From assembly GCF_003172935.1 (NCBI RefSeq), contig NZ_QGKS01000285.1, positions 1 to 35,206 of the forward strand: a stretch of DNA of 35,206 bases. The letters run 5' to 3'. The notes beneath the pieces were generated by a model, which had not been told where the DNA came from, searched no databases, and saw only the letters and a program-made list of their open reading frames with translations. Positions 27,160-34,637 of this stretch are shown piece by piece (position 1 is the first letter of the stretch; each line of letters opens with the position of its first letter). Position numbers and translations under genes: made by a program. Source of the stretch: Micromonospora sicca (lineage in GTDB: Bacteria > Actinomycetota > Actinomycetes > Mycobacteriales > Micromonosporaceae).

Positions 27160-27197
27160 GAGCCCGGCGGGCGACGCCCGCCCGGGGAGTGCTCACG

Positions 27198-27231
27198 GGC
27201 GCCGGCCGTACCCAGAGGTACGGCCGGCGCC
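27198..27231. terminator. Bidirectional terminator
   Basis: A perfect 15-bp stem (GGCGCCGGCCGTACC at 27198-27212 and its complement at 27217-27231) with loop CAGA, between the convergent ends of the MMPL gene and the fatty acid hydroxylase-type gene. Confidence 0.85.
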
Positions 27232-27246
27232 GCACCCCGGTACGCG
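27225..27246. repeat. Intergenic repeat, copy B
   Basis: Matches 20318-20339 at 21 of 22 positions and overlaps the right arm of the terminator at 27198-27231. See copy A. Confidence 0.4.
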
Positions 27247-27327
27247 AAATCGGGCGGAGCCGGCCTGAACTGACATCCGGTGGTCGCGTGACCCCCGGGC
27301 CCAGGTGCCGATCGGATGATCGCCCGG

Positions 27328-28095
27328 TCAGGCCGCCACGGCGTACGGCTCCGGGTGGGCCGCGACGCGACGCTGGTCGTAGTCGGGGGCGAGGGTGCCG
27401 AACAGGCGGTCCCAGATCGACGTGTAGAAGCCGAGGTTGACCGCCGGCTCGACGTGGTGTCCCGCGTGCAGCGTCGGGGTGGCGACCCAGCGGAACACCC
27501 GGCTGCGTCGGGCCGCCGGCGGGAGCACCTCCACGCCCAGGTGCCCGAAGATGCCGAAGACGAGGTTCACCGCGGTGTAGGCGAGGATCGCCCAGACCGA
27601 GAACGCGTGCGTCGCGAGCGCGGCCAACCAGAGCCCGCCGAATCCGAGGATCTCCAGCGGGTGGAGCGCGTACAGCGTGGCGGGGCGGGCGTCGACGAAC
27701 CGGTGGTGCAGCGCGTGGGCGAGCGGGAAGAGCCGGGGCCGGTGCGCGACCGCGTGGCCGGCGTACATCAGCAGGTCCATCAGCAGGAGCAGCAGGACGA
27801 AGTCGGCCAGGATCCGGATGCCCGGGTCCGCGTTCAGGTGGATGATCCCGGCCCGCCACAGGCCCCAGCCGGCGACCGTGACCACCGCGTTCATCAGGAT
27901 CGCCCCGGCGGCGAGCCACACCTGCAGCCGGCTGATCCGGCCGGGGTCGGTCAGCAGCCGTACGACCGTCGGCAACCTCAGCATGGCGTTGCCGAGGCCG
28001 ACGGCGATCAGGAAGAGGATCACGTTCTCGAGCAGGGCGAGCCCGACCATCTGGCCGACATCGAGTCGCCACGCCCAATCGAGCACCGCATCCAC
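27328..28095 (-). CDS. Sterol desaturase / fatty acid hydroxylase family membrane protein
   Basis: 255 aa from GTG at 28095. Diiron-binding His clusters are visible: HAVAH, then HALHH twelve to sixteen residues on, and HAGHH near the C-terminus, set among four or more membrane segments (for example ENVILFLIAVGLGNAML and FVLLLLLMDLLMYAG). This is the integral-membrane hydroxylase family that oxidises lipid or carotenoid chains. The substrate cannot be told. No good ribosome binding site precedes the GTG, but GATACT lies seven bases upstream, so the message is probably leaderless. The upstream in-frame extension to 28176 looks non-coding. Confidence 0.88.
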   Translation of the reverse strand: MDAVLDWAWRLDVGQMVGLALLENVILFLIAVGLGNAMLRLPTVVRLLTDPGRISRLQVWLAAGAILMNAVVTVAGWGLWRAGIIHLNADPGIRILADFVLLLLLMDLLMYAGHAVAHRPRLFPLAHALHHRFVDARPATLYALHPLEILGFGGLWLAALATHAFSVWAILAYTAVNLVFGIFGHLGVEVLPPAARRSRVFRWVATPTLHAGHHVEPAVNLGFYTSIWDRLFGTLAPDYDQRRVAAHPEPYAVAA

Positions 28096-28108
28096 GTCTT
28101 TCAGTATC
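28096..28108 (-). promoter_or_regulatory. Candidate -10 for leaderless hydroxylase gene
   Basis: On the minus strand GATACT (28108-28103) is followed by seven bases and the GTG at 28095, which fits transcription starting at the first codon. No convincing -35 is seen. Confidence 0.4.
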
Positions 28109-28220
28109 CACCGGTCCGGGGAGCTCGGGACGCACCTTATTCGCGGATCGCGCAACAGGCCAGCGTGAACCTCCATAGCCTGGCGGGTGGGAGCACTTCG
28201 AGAAGTTGACGGAGGACACC

Positions 28221-28574
28221 GTGACCAAGGCCGTCAGGGAAGCGCTTGAGGGCGTCAGCGAGGTCCAGCTGACCGTGACCGGCCGGAAGACCGGACGGCA
28301 GATCACCCACCCCGTGTGGTTCGTGCAGGAGGAGGAGAGCGCCTTCCTGGTCCCGATCACCGGCTCGGACAGCGACTGGTACAAGAACGTACGGCAGACA
28401 CCGATGGTGCAGCTGGCCGCCAACGGGACGGCGGTGAGCACGACCGCCACGCCGATCACCGACGCGGACCGGGTCAACCACGTGGTGCAGATGTTCCGCG
28501 AGAAGTACGGCTCGGATCAGGTGGACCAGAACTACCCGAAGCACGACGTCGCCGTCCAGGTCTCCCTCACGTAG
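28221..28574 (+). CDS. Deazaflavin-dependent nitroreductase-like protein (DUF385)
   Basis: 117 aa from GTG at 28221, chosen because GGAGGA lies four bases upstream; a TTG at 28206 is less likely. The small split-barrel fold is indicated by LTVTGRKTGRQITHPVWFV, FLVPITGSDSDWYKNVR and VQLAANG, which match the Ddn-type F420/deazaflavin-dependent family. Such proteins reduce quinones or nitro compounds, or bind F420. The stop is nine bases from the stop of the convergent lipoprotein gene. Confidence 0.85.
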   Translation: MTKAVREALEGVSEVQLTVTGRKTGRQITHPVWFVQEEESAFLVPITGSDSDWYKNVRQTPMVQLAANGTAVSTTATPITDADRVNHVVQMFREKYGSDQVDQNYPKHDVAVQVSLT

Positions 28575-28583
28575 CCCGTCGGG

Positions 28584-29476
28584 TCAGCCGGTGATCGTCA
28601 GCGCGACCGGCAGGCCCTGCCGCACCTCAAGGACCGCCCGCTCCCCAGCGGTTGCGCCAGGTCGACGGTGGCGGTGCGGCGCGCTCCGACATCCCCGCAC
28701 GCCGCGCCGTCGGCGTGGCGCTGCTCGATGACGATCACGACGAGGGCGTTGACCGACTCGGCGGCCTCCGCACTGTAGTCGGCGCCGCACGGCTGGCTGC
28801 CCGGGCCCGGGGAGCCGGTGAAGGCGACCGTCAGCCGCCGGCTCGTCGTGGTGCCGGTCGCCGACTCGATCGCCAGCCCGCCATGCGGGTACTCGGGACC
28901 CCACGCCGGCGGCGTCACCACGATGGCGGCCGCGGGGGCGACCGCGATCCGGGTCAGCCGCACCGCCGTGCCCCTGAGGGTGTATTCCCAGGCCGGGGCC
29001 GTGGCGGGGCCGCGCGTGGTGGGGATCCGCGCGGTGGTTAGGCGTGCGGCGGTGGCCTCCAGGGGTACGCAGTCGCAGTGCCCGCCGCCCGTCGCTCTCA
29101 GCTGGGCGAGTGCCTCCTCGGCCGACATCAGGGGAACCGGCTGTGTCCTGCCTTTCTCCCAGACCACCGTCCCGGTCGGTTGCCCGGCGGTGGGCAGCGC
29201 CGTGGCGGGGAAGATCTTTCCGGCCAGCAGCGCCTGCTTGTTGTTGTCCCCGTTCGCCGGTTCCCAGTCGCCGAGCTGGCTGGTCAGCTCCCCGACCGGC
29301 ACGAAGCTCTGCGCCCCACCGGCGTCGCGGACCGCCTTGTCGTACCGGCTCAGGGCGTCGCGCGCCTGCTGGCGCAACCTGTCCAGGTCATCCCCGCCCG
29401 GACCGCTGCCGGTCGCGCCGCAGCCACCGAGCACGGCCATCGCGGCGACCCATACGAGCCAGCGCCGTCCAGCCAT
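28584..29476 (-). pseudogene. Lipoprotein of unknown function with 3' frameshift
   Basis: The ATG at 29476 follows GGAGGTG. The signal peptide and lipobox are clear (WVAAMAVLGGC), so the protein is anchored outside the membrane. The frame as read ends at 28598 with SGRSLRCGRACRSR. One extra base in the C4 run at 28643-28646 would instead give ERAVLEVRQGLPVAL and a stop at 28584, a more natural ending. The body (residues about 30-250) has no domain I recognise; four Cys (HCDCVPL, QPCGADY, AACGD) may form disulfides. It lies six bases after the F420-type fusion gene and shares its operon. Confidence 0.7.
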
Positions 29477-29482
29477 TCCCGT

Positions 29483-30313
29483 TCACCTCCGCACCCCTTG
29501 GACGTCCGCCGCCCCGGTGACGGTTCCGGGAACTGCGGTCGGTGCAGGAGTCAGCTCGAAGTGGACAGTATGGCCGGTCTTGCGGCGGCCGAGGCGGTGC
29601 GTCAGCGGTACCAGCACCCCGTGCAGCAGCGGCTGCTTGCGCCGCAGCGCCCGGCTGGCCGCTCGATACTCCGCCCCGCTCAGCCGCCGCGCCACCGCCT
29701 GCACCGTCGCGCCGGTCGGCTTGCCGAGGGCCGACGACGGCGCCACGGTCACCCGCGGGTCGTTCCGCAGTCGTACCGTCTTCCACGCCTTCTCGAAGCT
29801 GCGCATGTACGCCCGCTCCCCCACCACCGCGATGCTCACCGGCGTCGGCACCGCTGTCCCGTCCCGCTTGTACGTCGTCAACACCACCGTCTTCTGCCGC
29901 ACGAAGCCAGACCAGAAGGGGGCGGCGGACGGCGAGACGTAACCGATCACCCACCCCAGCTCGCGCAGCCGGAACACCAGCGCGACCAGGGAAAGCACGG
30001 CCAACAGCAGGACCAGCCAGGTCTGCACGGCACTGCCGCCGACATCACCGTCGACGACGTGCGACACCGTGTGCGCCACCCCGCCGACCAGGTAGCCGGC
30101 CAGTGCCACCGCGAGCGCGTCGGACCAGATGAGGGCCAGCAGCAGCGTCGTGCCGATGCCGAGTTGGAACGCCCCCACGTCGTGCACGAAGTGCTCGCTG
30201 GGCGGAAAGTCGACCGCCGAGCTGAACGAGGAGGGTGCCACCAGCGCCCATACCCCGATGACCATCGCCGCCAGGCCGAGCAGCGCGACCAGGATCCGCA
30301 CAATTCTTCTCAT
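29483..30313 (-). CDS. Membrane domain fused to PPOX/F420-type oxidoreductase
   Basis: 276 aa from ATG at 30313; an upstream GTG at 30349 would begin inside a terminator stem and is less likely. The first 120 residues hold about four membrane segments (ILVALLGLAAMVIGVWALV, TTLLLALIWSDALAVALAG, WLVLLLAVLSLVALVF). The second half is a split-barrel of the pyridoxamine-oxidase/F420 type (KTVVLTTYKRDGTAVPTPV, FEKAWKTVRLRNDPRVTVAP). The parts usually occur as separate proteins, so this looks like a fusion that places the oxidoreductase at the membrane. The substrate is unknown. It is followed closely by the lipoprotein gene. Confidence 0.82.
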   Translation of the reverse strand: MRRIVRILVALLGLAAMVIGVWALVAPSSFSSAVDFPPSEHFVHDVGAFQLGIGTTLLLALIWSDALAVALAGYLVGGVAHTVSHVVDGDVGGSAVQTWLVLLLAVLSLVALVFRLRELGWVIGYVSPSAAPFWSGFVRQKTVVLTTYKRDGTAVPTPVSIAVVGERAYMRSFEKAWKTVRLRNDPRVTVAPSSALGKPTGATVQAVARRLSGAEYRAASRALRRKQPLLHGVLVPLTHRLGRRKTGHTVHFELTPAPTAVPGTVTGAADVQGVRR

Positions 30314-30348
30314 GCCCGCTTGACGGGACACCGCCGGACGATGTGACA

Positions 30349-30380
30349 CGGGGAGCCGGCCCCGAAGAGCCGGCTCCCCG
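30349..30380. terminator. Terminator after DGPF gene
   Basis: A perfect 12-bp stem (CGGGGAGCCGGC at 30349-30360 and its complement at 30369-30380) with an eight-base loop, eleven bases after the stop of the DGPF/YCII gene on the minus strand. Confidence 0.85.
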
Positions 30381-30391
30381 CAGCAGAAACG

Positions 30392-30751
30392 TCAGCCCTC
30401 GTAGACTCGCCGCACGTCCACCTCGACGTCGATCCCGTGCTGCACGAAGACGTCGGTGAACCGCTTGCCCCACTCGACCGCCTCGTCCCGGGACCGCACG
30501 TCGACCAGGGCGAACCCGGCGATGAGCTCCTTGGTCTCGGTGAACGGCCCGTCGGTGACGGTGGTCTTGCCCTTGGACACGGTGATCCGGGCCGCCTCTT
30601 CCTTGCTCGCGCAGAGCCCTTCGGCGGCGAGCAGCACCCCGGCCTGGACGACCTCCTCCATGAAGGCGCCCATCGTCTTCATGAACTCCGGGCTCGGGTC
30701 GAAGTTGCCGGGGACGTCCTCGTCCAGCTTGTGCATGATCATGTAACGCAT
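30392..30751 (-). CDS. YCII-related DGPF-domain protein
   Basis: 119 aa, ATG at 30751 preceded by AAGGAAG. MRYMIMHKLDE, then TDGPFTETKELIAGFALVDV, are the hallmarks of the DGPF/YCII family, a dimeric ferredoxin-like fold with no settled reaction. The start overlaps the upstream DUF998 stop by one base (TGATG). DGPF genes are the typical companions of ECF42 sigma factors, and one lies two genes upstream here, so it is probably a target of that sigma factor. Confidence 0.92.
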   Translation of the reverse strand: MRYMIMHKLDEDVPGNFDPSPEFMKTMGAFMEEVVQAGVLLAAEGLCASKEEAARITVSKGKTTVTDGPFTETKELIAGFALVDVRSRDEAVEWGKRFTDVFVQHGIDVEVDVRRVYEG

Positions 30752-31404
30752 CAGTGCTTCCTTTCCACAAGAGTCACGGTGGTCAGCCACCCGAAGATGA
30801 AGACCGAGCCCAGCGCCATCCGGACGCTGATGCTGTCCTGGTCGGGCCAGGCCATGACGACGACGGTCGCCAGGGCGCAGGCCAGGGAGAACACCGCCCA
30901 GCCGCGCCGGCCGGTGCGCAGGTACCGGCGGGCGAAGACCAGGCAGGCGATGGTGAGGGATCCGAAGGCCAGCATGGCCCCGACGCCGTGACCGATGGCG
31001 TGCCAGCTCAGCGAGTCGGGCGCGCCTTCGGGCGCGCTGGCCGGCCAGCCCATGCTGGGGTCGGAGGGCATCGCCCCGGCGACGATCAGGCCGATGCCGA
31101 AGACCGCCACCAGGGCCGGCCCCCACGTCCCGGCTGGCGTCCCGCGCAGGGCCCGCCGCAGACCAAGAGCACCGGCGAGCGCCAGCAACCCGGTGAGTAC
31201 GAAGTTGGCGGTCTGGATCCAGCCGTGCTCGCCGAGGGCGAGCAGGCTGAGCGGCTGCCGGCTGAGGTCGAACCCGTCCCGGGTGAGCACCTGCGCCGCC
31301 GCCACCACCCCGAACAGCGGCCCGGTGGCGATTCCGGCCGCGAGCAGGGTCCGCGTCGACAGGGCGCCGGTGACCCCGCTTCGCGGCATCGTCGTACTGG
31401 TCAT
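30751..31404 (-). CDS. DUF998 membrane protein
   Basis: 217 aa, ATG at 31404 behind GAGGAG. Six or so membrane segments (TLLAAGIATGPLFGVVAAA, NFVLTGLLALAGALG, LVAVFGIGLIVAGAM, AMLAFGSLTIACLVFA) match the DUF998 family; DLSRQPLSLLALGEHGWIQT is the family-typical first loop. The function is unknown. Coupled by TGATG to the DGPF gene. Confidence 0.88.
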   Translation of the reverse strand: MTSTTMPRSGVTGALSTRTLLAAGIATGPLFGVVAAAQVLTRDGFDLSRQPLSLLALGEHGWIQTANFVLTGLLALAGALGLRRALRGTPAGTWGPALVAVFGIGLIVAGAMPSDPSMGWPASAPEGAPDSLSWHAIGHGVGAMLAFGSLTIACLVFARRYLRTGRRGWAVFSLACALATVVVMAWPDQDSISVRMALGSVFIFGWLTTVTLVERKH

Positions 31405-31437
31405 CTCGATCTCCTCGTCATCGGCTCTCACTGACGC

Positions 31438-31464
31438 GTCGATCGGGTCGGCCGGGATCCGACA
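31438..31464 (-). promoter_or_regulatory. Candidate ECF42-type promoter
   Basis: On the minus strand TGTCGG (31464-31459), 17 bases, then CGAC (31441-31438), upstream of the DUF998-DGPF genes. As I recall, ECF42 promoters have TGTCGA at -35 and a CGA-containing -10; the match has one difference at -35. It lies in the 67-bp gap after the sigma factor gene. Confidence 0.35.
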
Positions 31465-31471
31465 TCACCTT

Positions 31472-32737
31472 TCAAGATTTTTTCTGCCGGTCGCTGGCGG
31501 CGGCGCGGTCGAGCAGCAGCGCCCGCTCCCGCGCGTTGCCCGTGAGGGACGCGGCGCGCTCGAACTCGGCGCGCGCCTCGTCGTGGCGGCCGAGCTTGGC
31601 GAGCAGGTCGCCGAGCACGCTGGGCAGCAGGTGGTAGTTGTCGAGCGCCGGCTCGTCGGCGAGGGCGCGGGCCAGCTCCAGGCCGGCGGCGGGGCCGTCG
31701 GCGAAGGAGACGGCGACGGCCCGGTTGAGTTCCACCACGGGCGAGGGCACGCGCCGGGCAAGCTCGGCGTAGAGCGCGGCGATCCGCGCCCAGTCGGTCT
31801 CGGCGGGGGTACGCGCCCGCGCGTGGCAGGCGGCGATCTCGGCCTGGATGGTGTACGGGCCGGGGGTGCCGCCGAGCGCCCGGGCCCGGTCGAGGGCGGC
31901 GAGCCCGCGGCGGATGAGGAGCTGGTCCCACCGGCTGCGGTCCTGGTCGTTGAGGAGGACGGGTTCGCCGTCGGGGCCGGTGCGGGCGGCGGTGCGGGAG
32001 GCCTGGATCTCCAGCAGCGCGGCCAGGCCGTGCACCTCGGGCTCGTCGGGCATCAGCCCTTGCAGGATGCGGGCGAGGCGCAGACCCTCGTCGGTGAGCG
32101 CGGGGCGCATCCAGTCGTCGCCGGCGGTGGCCGAGTAGCCCTCGTTGAAGATCAGGTAGATGACCTCCAGCACGGAGTCGATTCGTTCGGCGCGTTCGGT
32201 GGGGTCGGGGACCTCGAACGGCACCCGGGCGGCGGCGAGGGTCTGTTTGGCGCGGGTGATCCGCTGGCCGACGGTGGTCTCGGTGGTGAGGAAGGCGCGG
32301 GCGATCTCGGCGGTGGTGAGGCCGCCGACCAGCCGGAGGGTGAGCGCGGCCCGGGCGATCGGCGAGAGGACCGGGTGGCAGGCGACGAAGATCAGCCGGA
32401 GCAGGTCGTCCTCGATGCGTTCCTCGACGGCGGCGTCGAAGTCGGGGGTGAACTCCTCGCCGAGGTCGCGGCCGAGTTCGGCGACCTTGCGGTCCTCGGT
32501 CTGCCGGCGGCGCAGCGCGTCGATGGCCCGGCGCTTGCCGACGGTCATCAGCCAGGCGCCCGGGTTGGCCGGTACGCCGTCGCGCGGCCACGTCTCGAGC
32601 GCGGCGACGAGGGCGTCCTGGGCCAGCTCCTCGGCCTGACCGACGTCGCGGACCAGCGCGGCCAGGCCGGCGATCACCCGGCCGGACTCCATCCGCCAGA
32701 CTGCCTCGACGGTACGGCGTGCCTCGGACTCCCCCAT
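31472..32737 (-). CDS. ECF42-like RNA polymerase sigma factor with TPR-like tail
   Basis: 421 aa from ATG at 32737; a GTG two codons earlier is possible. Region 2 is visible in AEELAQDALVAALETWP and LMTVGKRRAIDALRRR, region 4 in RLVGGLTTAEIARAFL and TTVGQRITRAKQTL. The remaining 230 residues are a helical extension with TPR-like parts (LGDLLAKLGRHDEARAEFERA). An ECF core with a long TPR tail next to a DGPF gene defines group ECF42. No anti-sigma gene is near; in this group the tail is thought to control activity. It probably drives the DUF998-DGPF genes downstream. Confidence 0.93.
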   Translation of the reverse strand: MGESEARRTVEAVWRMESGRVIAGLAALVRDVGQAEELAQDALVAALETWPRDGVPANPGAWLMTVGKRRAIDALRRRQTEDRKVAELGRDLGEEFTPDFDAAVEERIEDDLLRLIFVACHPVLSPIARAALTLRLVGGLTTAEIARAFLTTETTVGQRITRAKQTLAAARVPFEVPDPTERAERIDSVLEVIYLIFNEGYSATAGDDWMRPALTDEGLRLARILQGLMPDEPEVHGLAALLEIQASRTAARTGPDGEPVLLNDQDRSRWDQLLIRRGLAALDRARALGGTPGPYTIQAEIAACHARARTPAETDWARIAALYAELARRVPSPVVELNRAVAVSFADGPAAGLELARALADEPALDNYHLLPSVLGDLLAKLGRHDEARAEFERAASLTGNARERALLLDRAAASDRQKKS

Positions 32738-32779
32738 GGTCACTCATCAGAGCAGCCCGGCCCGACGTTCTCAAAGGAA

Positions 32780-32841
32780 GTAAAGAATCCTTGACATCGT
32801 GTCGGCCGTGCTTGACACTCATGGTGTCAAAGATTCTTTAC
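32780..32841. promoter_or_regulatory. Nested TTGACA palindromes, divergent operator
   Basis: GTAAAGAATCCTTGACA (32780-32796) is mirrored at 32825-32841 with one mismatch in 17. Inside lies a second perfect palindrome, TTGACAC (32812-32818), five bases, GTGTCAA (32824-32830), and next to it GACA, three bases, TGTC (32793-32803). The region separates the sigma factor gene (minus) from the 4-TM/XRE/MDR operon (plus). The XRE protein at 33282 is the likely ligand, with TTGACA also serving as -35. Confidence 0.65.
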
Positions 32842-32856
32842 CTGGGGGAGAGCTCG

Positions 32857-33285
32857 GTGGCCTTCGAAGAGAAACGCGCCTGGATCATGGCGCTGGTGGC
32901 GGTCGCCGGCTATGCCGCGTACGCGATGGTGGTCCTCGGCCGCGCGGACGGCGACCCGCTCGCGGACGTCTCCTACGCGGGCCCGCTGCTGGCGACGGTG
33001 GCCGCGGCGATCGTCACGTCGATCGCGCTGAACATCCTGGTGTCGATCGTCTCGCCCGAGGGGGCGAACGAGAAGGACCAGCGGGACCGGGAGATCCACC
33101 GGCTCGGCGAATACATCGGCCAGTCCTTCGTGATCGTCGGCGGGGTCGCCGCCCTCGCGATGGCCCTGGCGAACTGGGACCAGTTCTGGATCGCCAACGT
33201 CATCTACCTGTGCTTCGTGCTGTCGGCGGTGGTCGGCTCGGTCGCGAAGATCGTCGCCTACCGGCGGGGCTTCCAGTCGTGGTGA
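32857..33285 (+). CDS. 4-TM membrane protein, DUF2178-like
   Basis: 142 aa from GTG at 32857 behind GGGGGAGAG. Four membrane segments are clear (WIMALVAVAGYAAYAMVVL; LLATVAAAIVTSIALNILV; FVIVGGVAALAMALAN; VIYLCFVLSAVVGSVAK), with a charged loop NEKDQRDREIHRLGEY between the second and third. This layout, followed directly by a small XRE regulator, is common in Firmicutes and actinobacteria. It may sense the membrane or control the regulator. The GTG of the next gene overlaps its stop. Confidence 0.82.
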   Translation: MAFEEKRAWIMALVAVAGYAAYAMVVLGRADGDPLADVSYAGPLLATVAAAIVTSIALNILVSIVSPEGANEKDQRDREIHRLGEYIGQSFVIVGGVAALAMALANWDQFWIANVIYLCFVLSAVVGSVAKIVAYRRGFQSW

Positions 33286-33503
33286 GGCCGACCCGGATCA
33301 CCAACACCATCCGGGCGCTGCGCTTCGCCCACGACGAGATGACCCAGGCGGAACTTGCCCGCCGGATCGGCGTGACCCGGCAGACCGTCATCGCCATCGA
33401 GCAGGGCCGCTACTCGCCCTCGCTGGAGATGGCCTTCCAGATCGCCGCCGTCTTCGGCGTGCCCCTCACCGACGTGTTCCAGTACCCGCAGGAGGAATCG
33501 TGA
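33282..33503 (+). CDS. Small XRE-family regulator
   Basis: 73 aa, almost only a helix-turn-helix of the Cro/C1 type (TQAELARRIGVTRQTVIAIE, about 22-41). The GTG start overlaps the stop of the membrane-protein gene by four bases, and its own stop overlaps the start of the MDR gene (GTGA), so all three are one unit. It probably binds the palindromes at 32780-32841 and represses or activates its own operon. Confidence 0.93.
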   Translation: MRPTRITNTIRALRFAHDEMTQAELARRIGVTRQTVIAIEQGRYSPSLEMAFQIAAVFGVPLTDVFQYPQEES

Positions 33504-34465
33504 AGGCCATCGTCCAGGACCGGTACGGCCCGGCCGACCTGCTCCGCCTCGCCGACGTCGACCGGCCGACCGCCGGCCCCGGCCAGGTGCTCGTGCAGGT
33601 CCGCGCCGCCGGCGTCGACCCCGGCGTCTGGCACCTGATGACCGGCCTGCCCTACGCGGTACGCCTCGGCTACGGGCTGCGCCGCCCCCGCAACCGGGTC
33701 CCCGGCCTGGACCTGGCCGGCCTCGTCACCGCCGTCGGCCCCGGCGTCACCGGGTTCACCCCCGGCGACGCGGTCTACGGCACCGGCGCCGGCAGCTTCG
33801 CCGAGTACGCCCTCGCCCCCGCCGCCCGGCTCGCCCCGAAACCCGCCAACCTCACCTACACCGAGGCCGCGGCCGTCCCCGTCTCCGGGCAGACCGCGCT
33901 CACCGCCGTCCGCAAAGCCGCCCGGGTACGCCCCGGCCAGCGGGTCCTGGTCATCGGCGCCGGCGGCGGCGTCGGCTCGTACGCCGTCCAGCTCGCCCGC
34001 GCGGCCGGCGCGCACGTCACCGGCCTCTGCGGGCCCGGCAAGCTCGACCTGGTCCGCTCCCTCGGCGCGGCCGAGGTGGTCGACTACACCCGCACCGACC
34101 TCCCCGACCAGCAGTACGACGTGGTCGTCGACACCGCCGGCAACCGGCCGCTGTCCCGGCTGCGCCGCGTCCTCCCGCCGAAGGGGACGCTCGTCCTGGT
34201 CGGCGGGGAGGCGAGCGACGGGAAGTGGCTGCAGGGCTTCGACCGGCAGCTGCGGGCGCTGGCGCTGTCACCGGTCGTCGGTCAGCGGCTGGTGCCGCTG
34301 GTGGCGAAGGAGAGCACGGCGAACCTGGTGGCGTTGACGGAGTTCATCGAGGCCGGGCAGGTCCGGCCGGTGGTCGACCGGACCTTCTCCCTGGCCGAGG
34401 CGCCCGACGCCATGCGGCACGTCGAGGGCGGCCACGCGACCGGCAAGGTGGTCATCACCATCTGA
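33500..34465 (+). CDS. MDR-family NAD(P)-dependent oxidoreductase
   Basis: 321 aa. GroES-like N-terminal part (GPGQVLVQVRAAGVDPGVWH, VPGLDLAGLVTAVG) and Rossmann domain with VLVIGAGGGVGSYAVQLA (about 150-167). The structural zinc Cys cluster of true alcohol dehydrogenases is absent, so it belongs to the quinone-oxidoreductase-like branch. It reduces quinones or enones with NAD(P)H. Third gene of the 4-TM/XRE operon, start overlapping the XRE stop. Confidence 0.92.
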   Translation: MKAIVQDRYGPADLLRLADVDRPTAGPGQVLVQVRAAGVDPGVWHLMTGLPYAVRLGYGLRRPRNRVPGLDLAGLVTAVGPGVTGFTPGDAVYGTGAGSFAEYALAPAARLAPKPANLTYTEAAAVPVSGQTALTAVRKAARVRPGQRVLVIGAGGGVGSYAVQLARAAGAHVTGLCGPGKLDLVRSLGAAEVVDYTRTDLPDQQYDVVVDTAGNRPLSRLRRVLPPKGTLVLVGGEASDGKWLQGFDRQLRALALSPVVGQRLVPLVAKESTANLVALTEFIEAGQVRPVVDRTFSLAEAPDAMRHVEGGHATGKVVITI

Positions 34466-34567
34466 CTACGGACCAGGAGGTCAGGGGCAGGGCGATTGCG
34501 TAGTCGATCGGTGGGTGCCCTGAGCTGGGAATCTACGGGGTGAGTGGCCTCTGTGGAGGCAGGTAGA

Positions 34568-34635
34568 GCGGGTGAGATCGCGTCGGTGATCATGGAGTTC
34601 TCTAGGCTTCACGACACCCCGAGGACCTCACCCGC
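34568..34635 (+). repeat. Hairpin leader of ISAs1-type element (copy 2)
   Basis: GCGGGTGAG (34568-34576) and CTCACCCGC (34627-34635) form a perfect 9-bp stem around a 50-nt loop. The loop holds GATCATGGAGTT, one base, TCTAGGCTTCA, differing from copy 1 at only one of 24 positions, while the stem differs in compensating pairs. The transposase ATG (34638) follows two bases later. Confidence 0.7.
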
Positions 34636-34637
34636 CG

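Noticed and set aside
32857..33503. Toxin-antitoxin reading of the 4-TM and XRE genes
   Set aside because: The membrane protein is 142 aa with four helices and the set is followed by a coupled oxidoreductase gene; it fits a regulator operon better.
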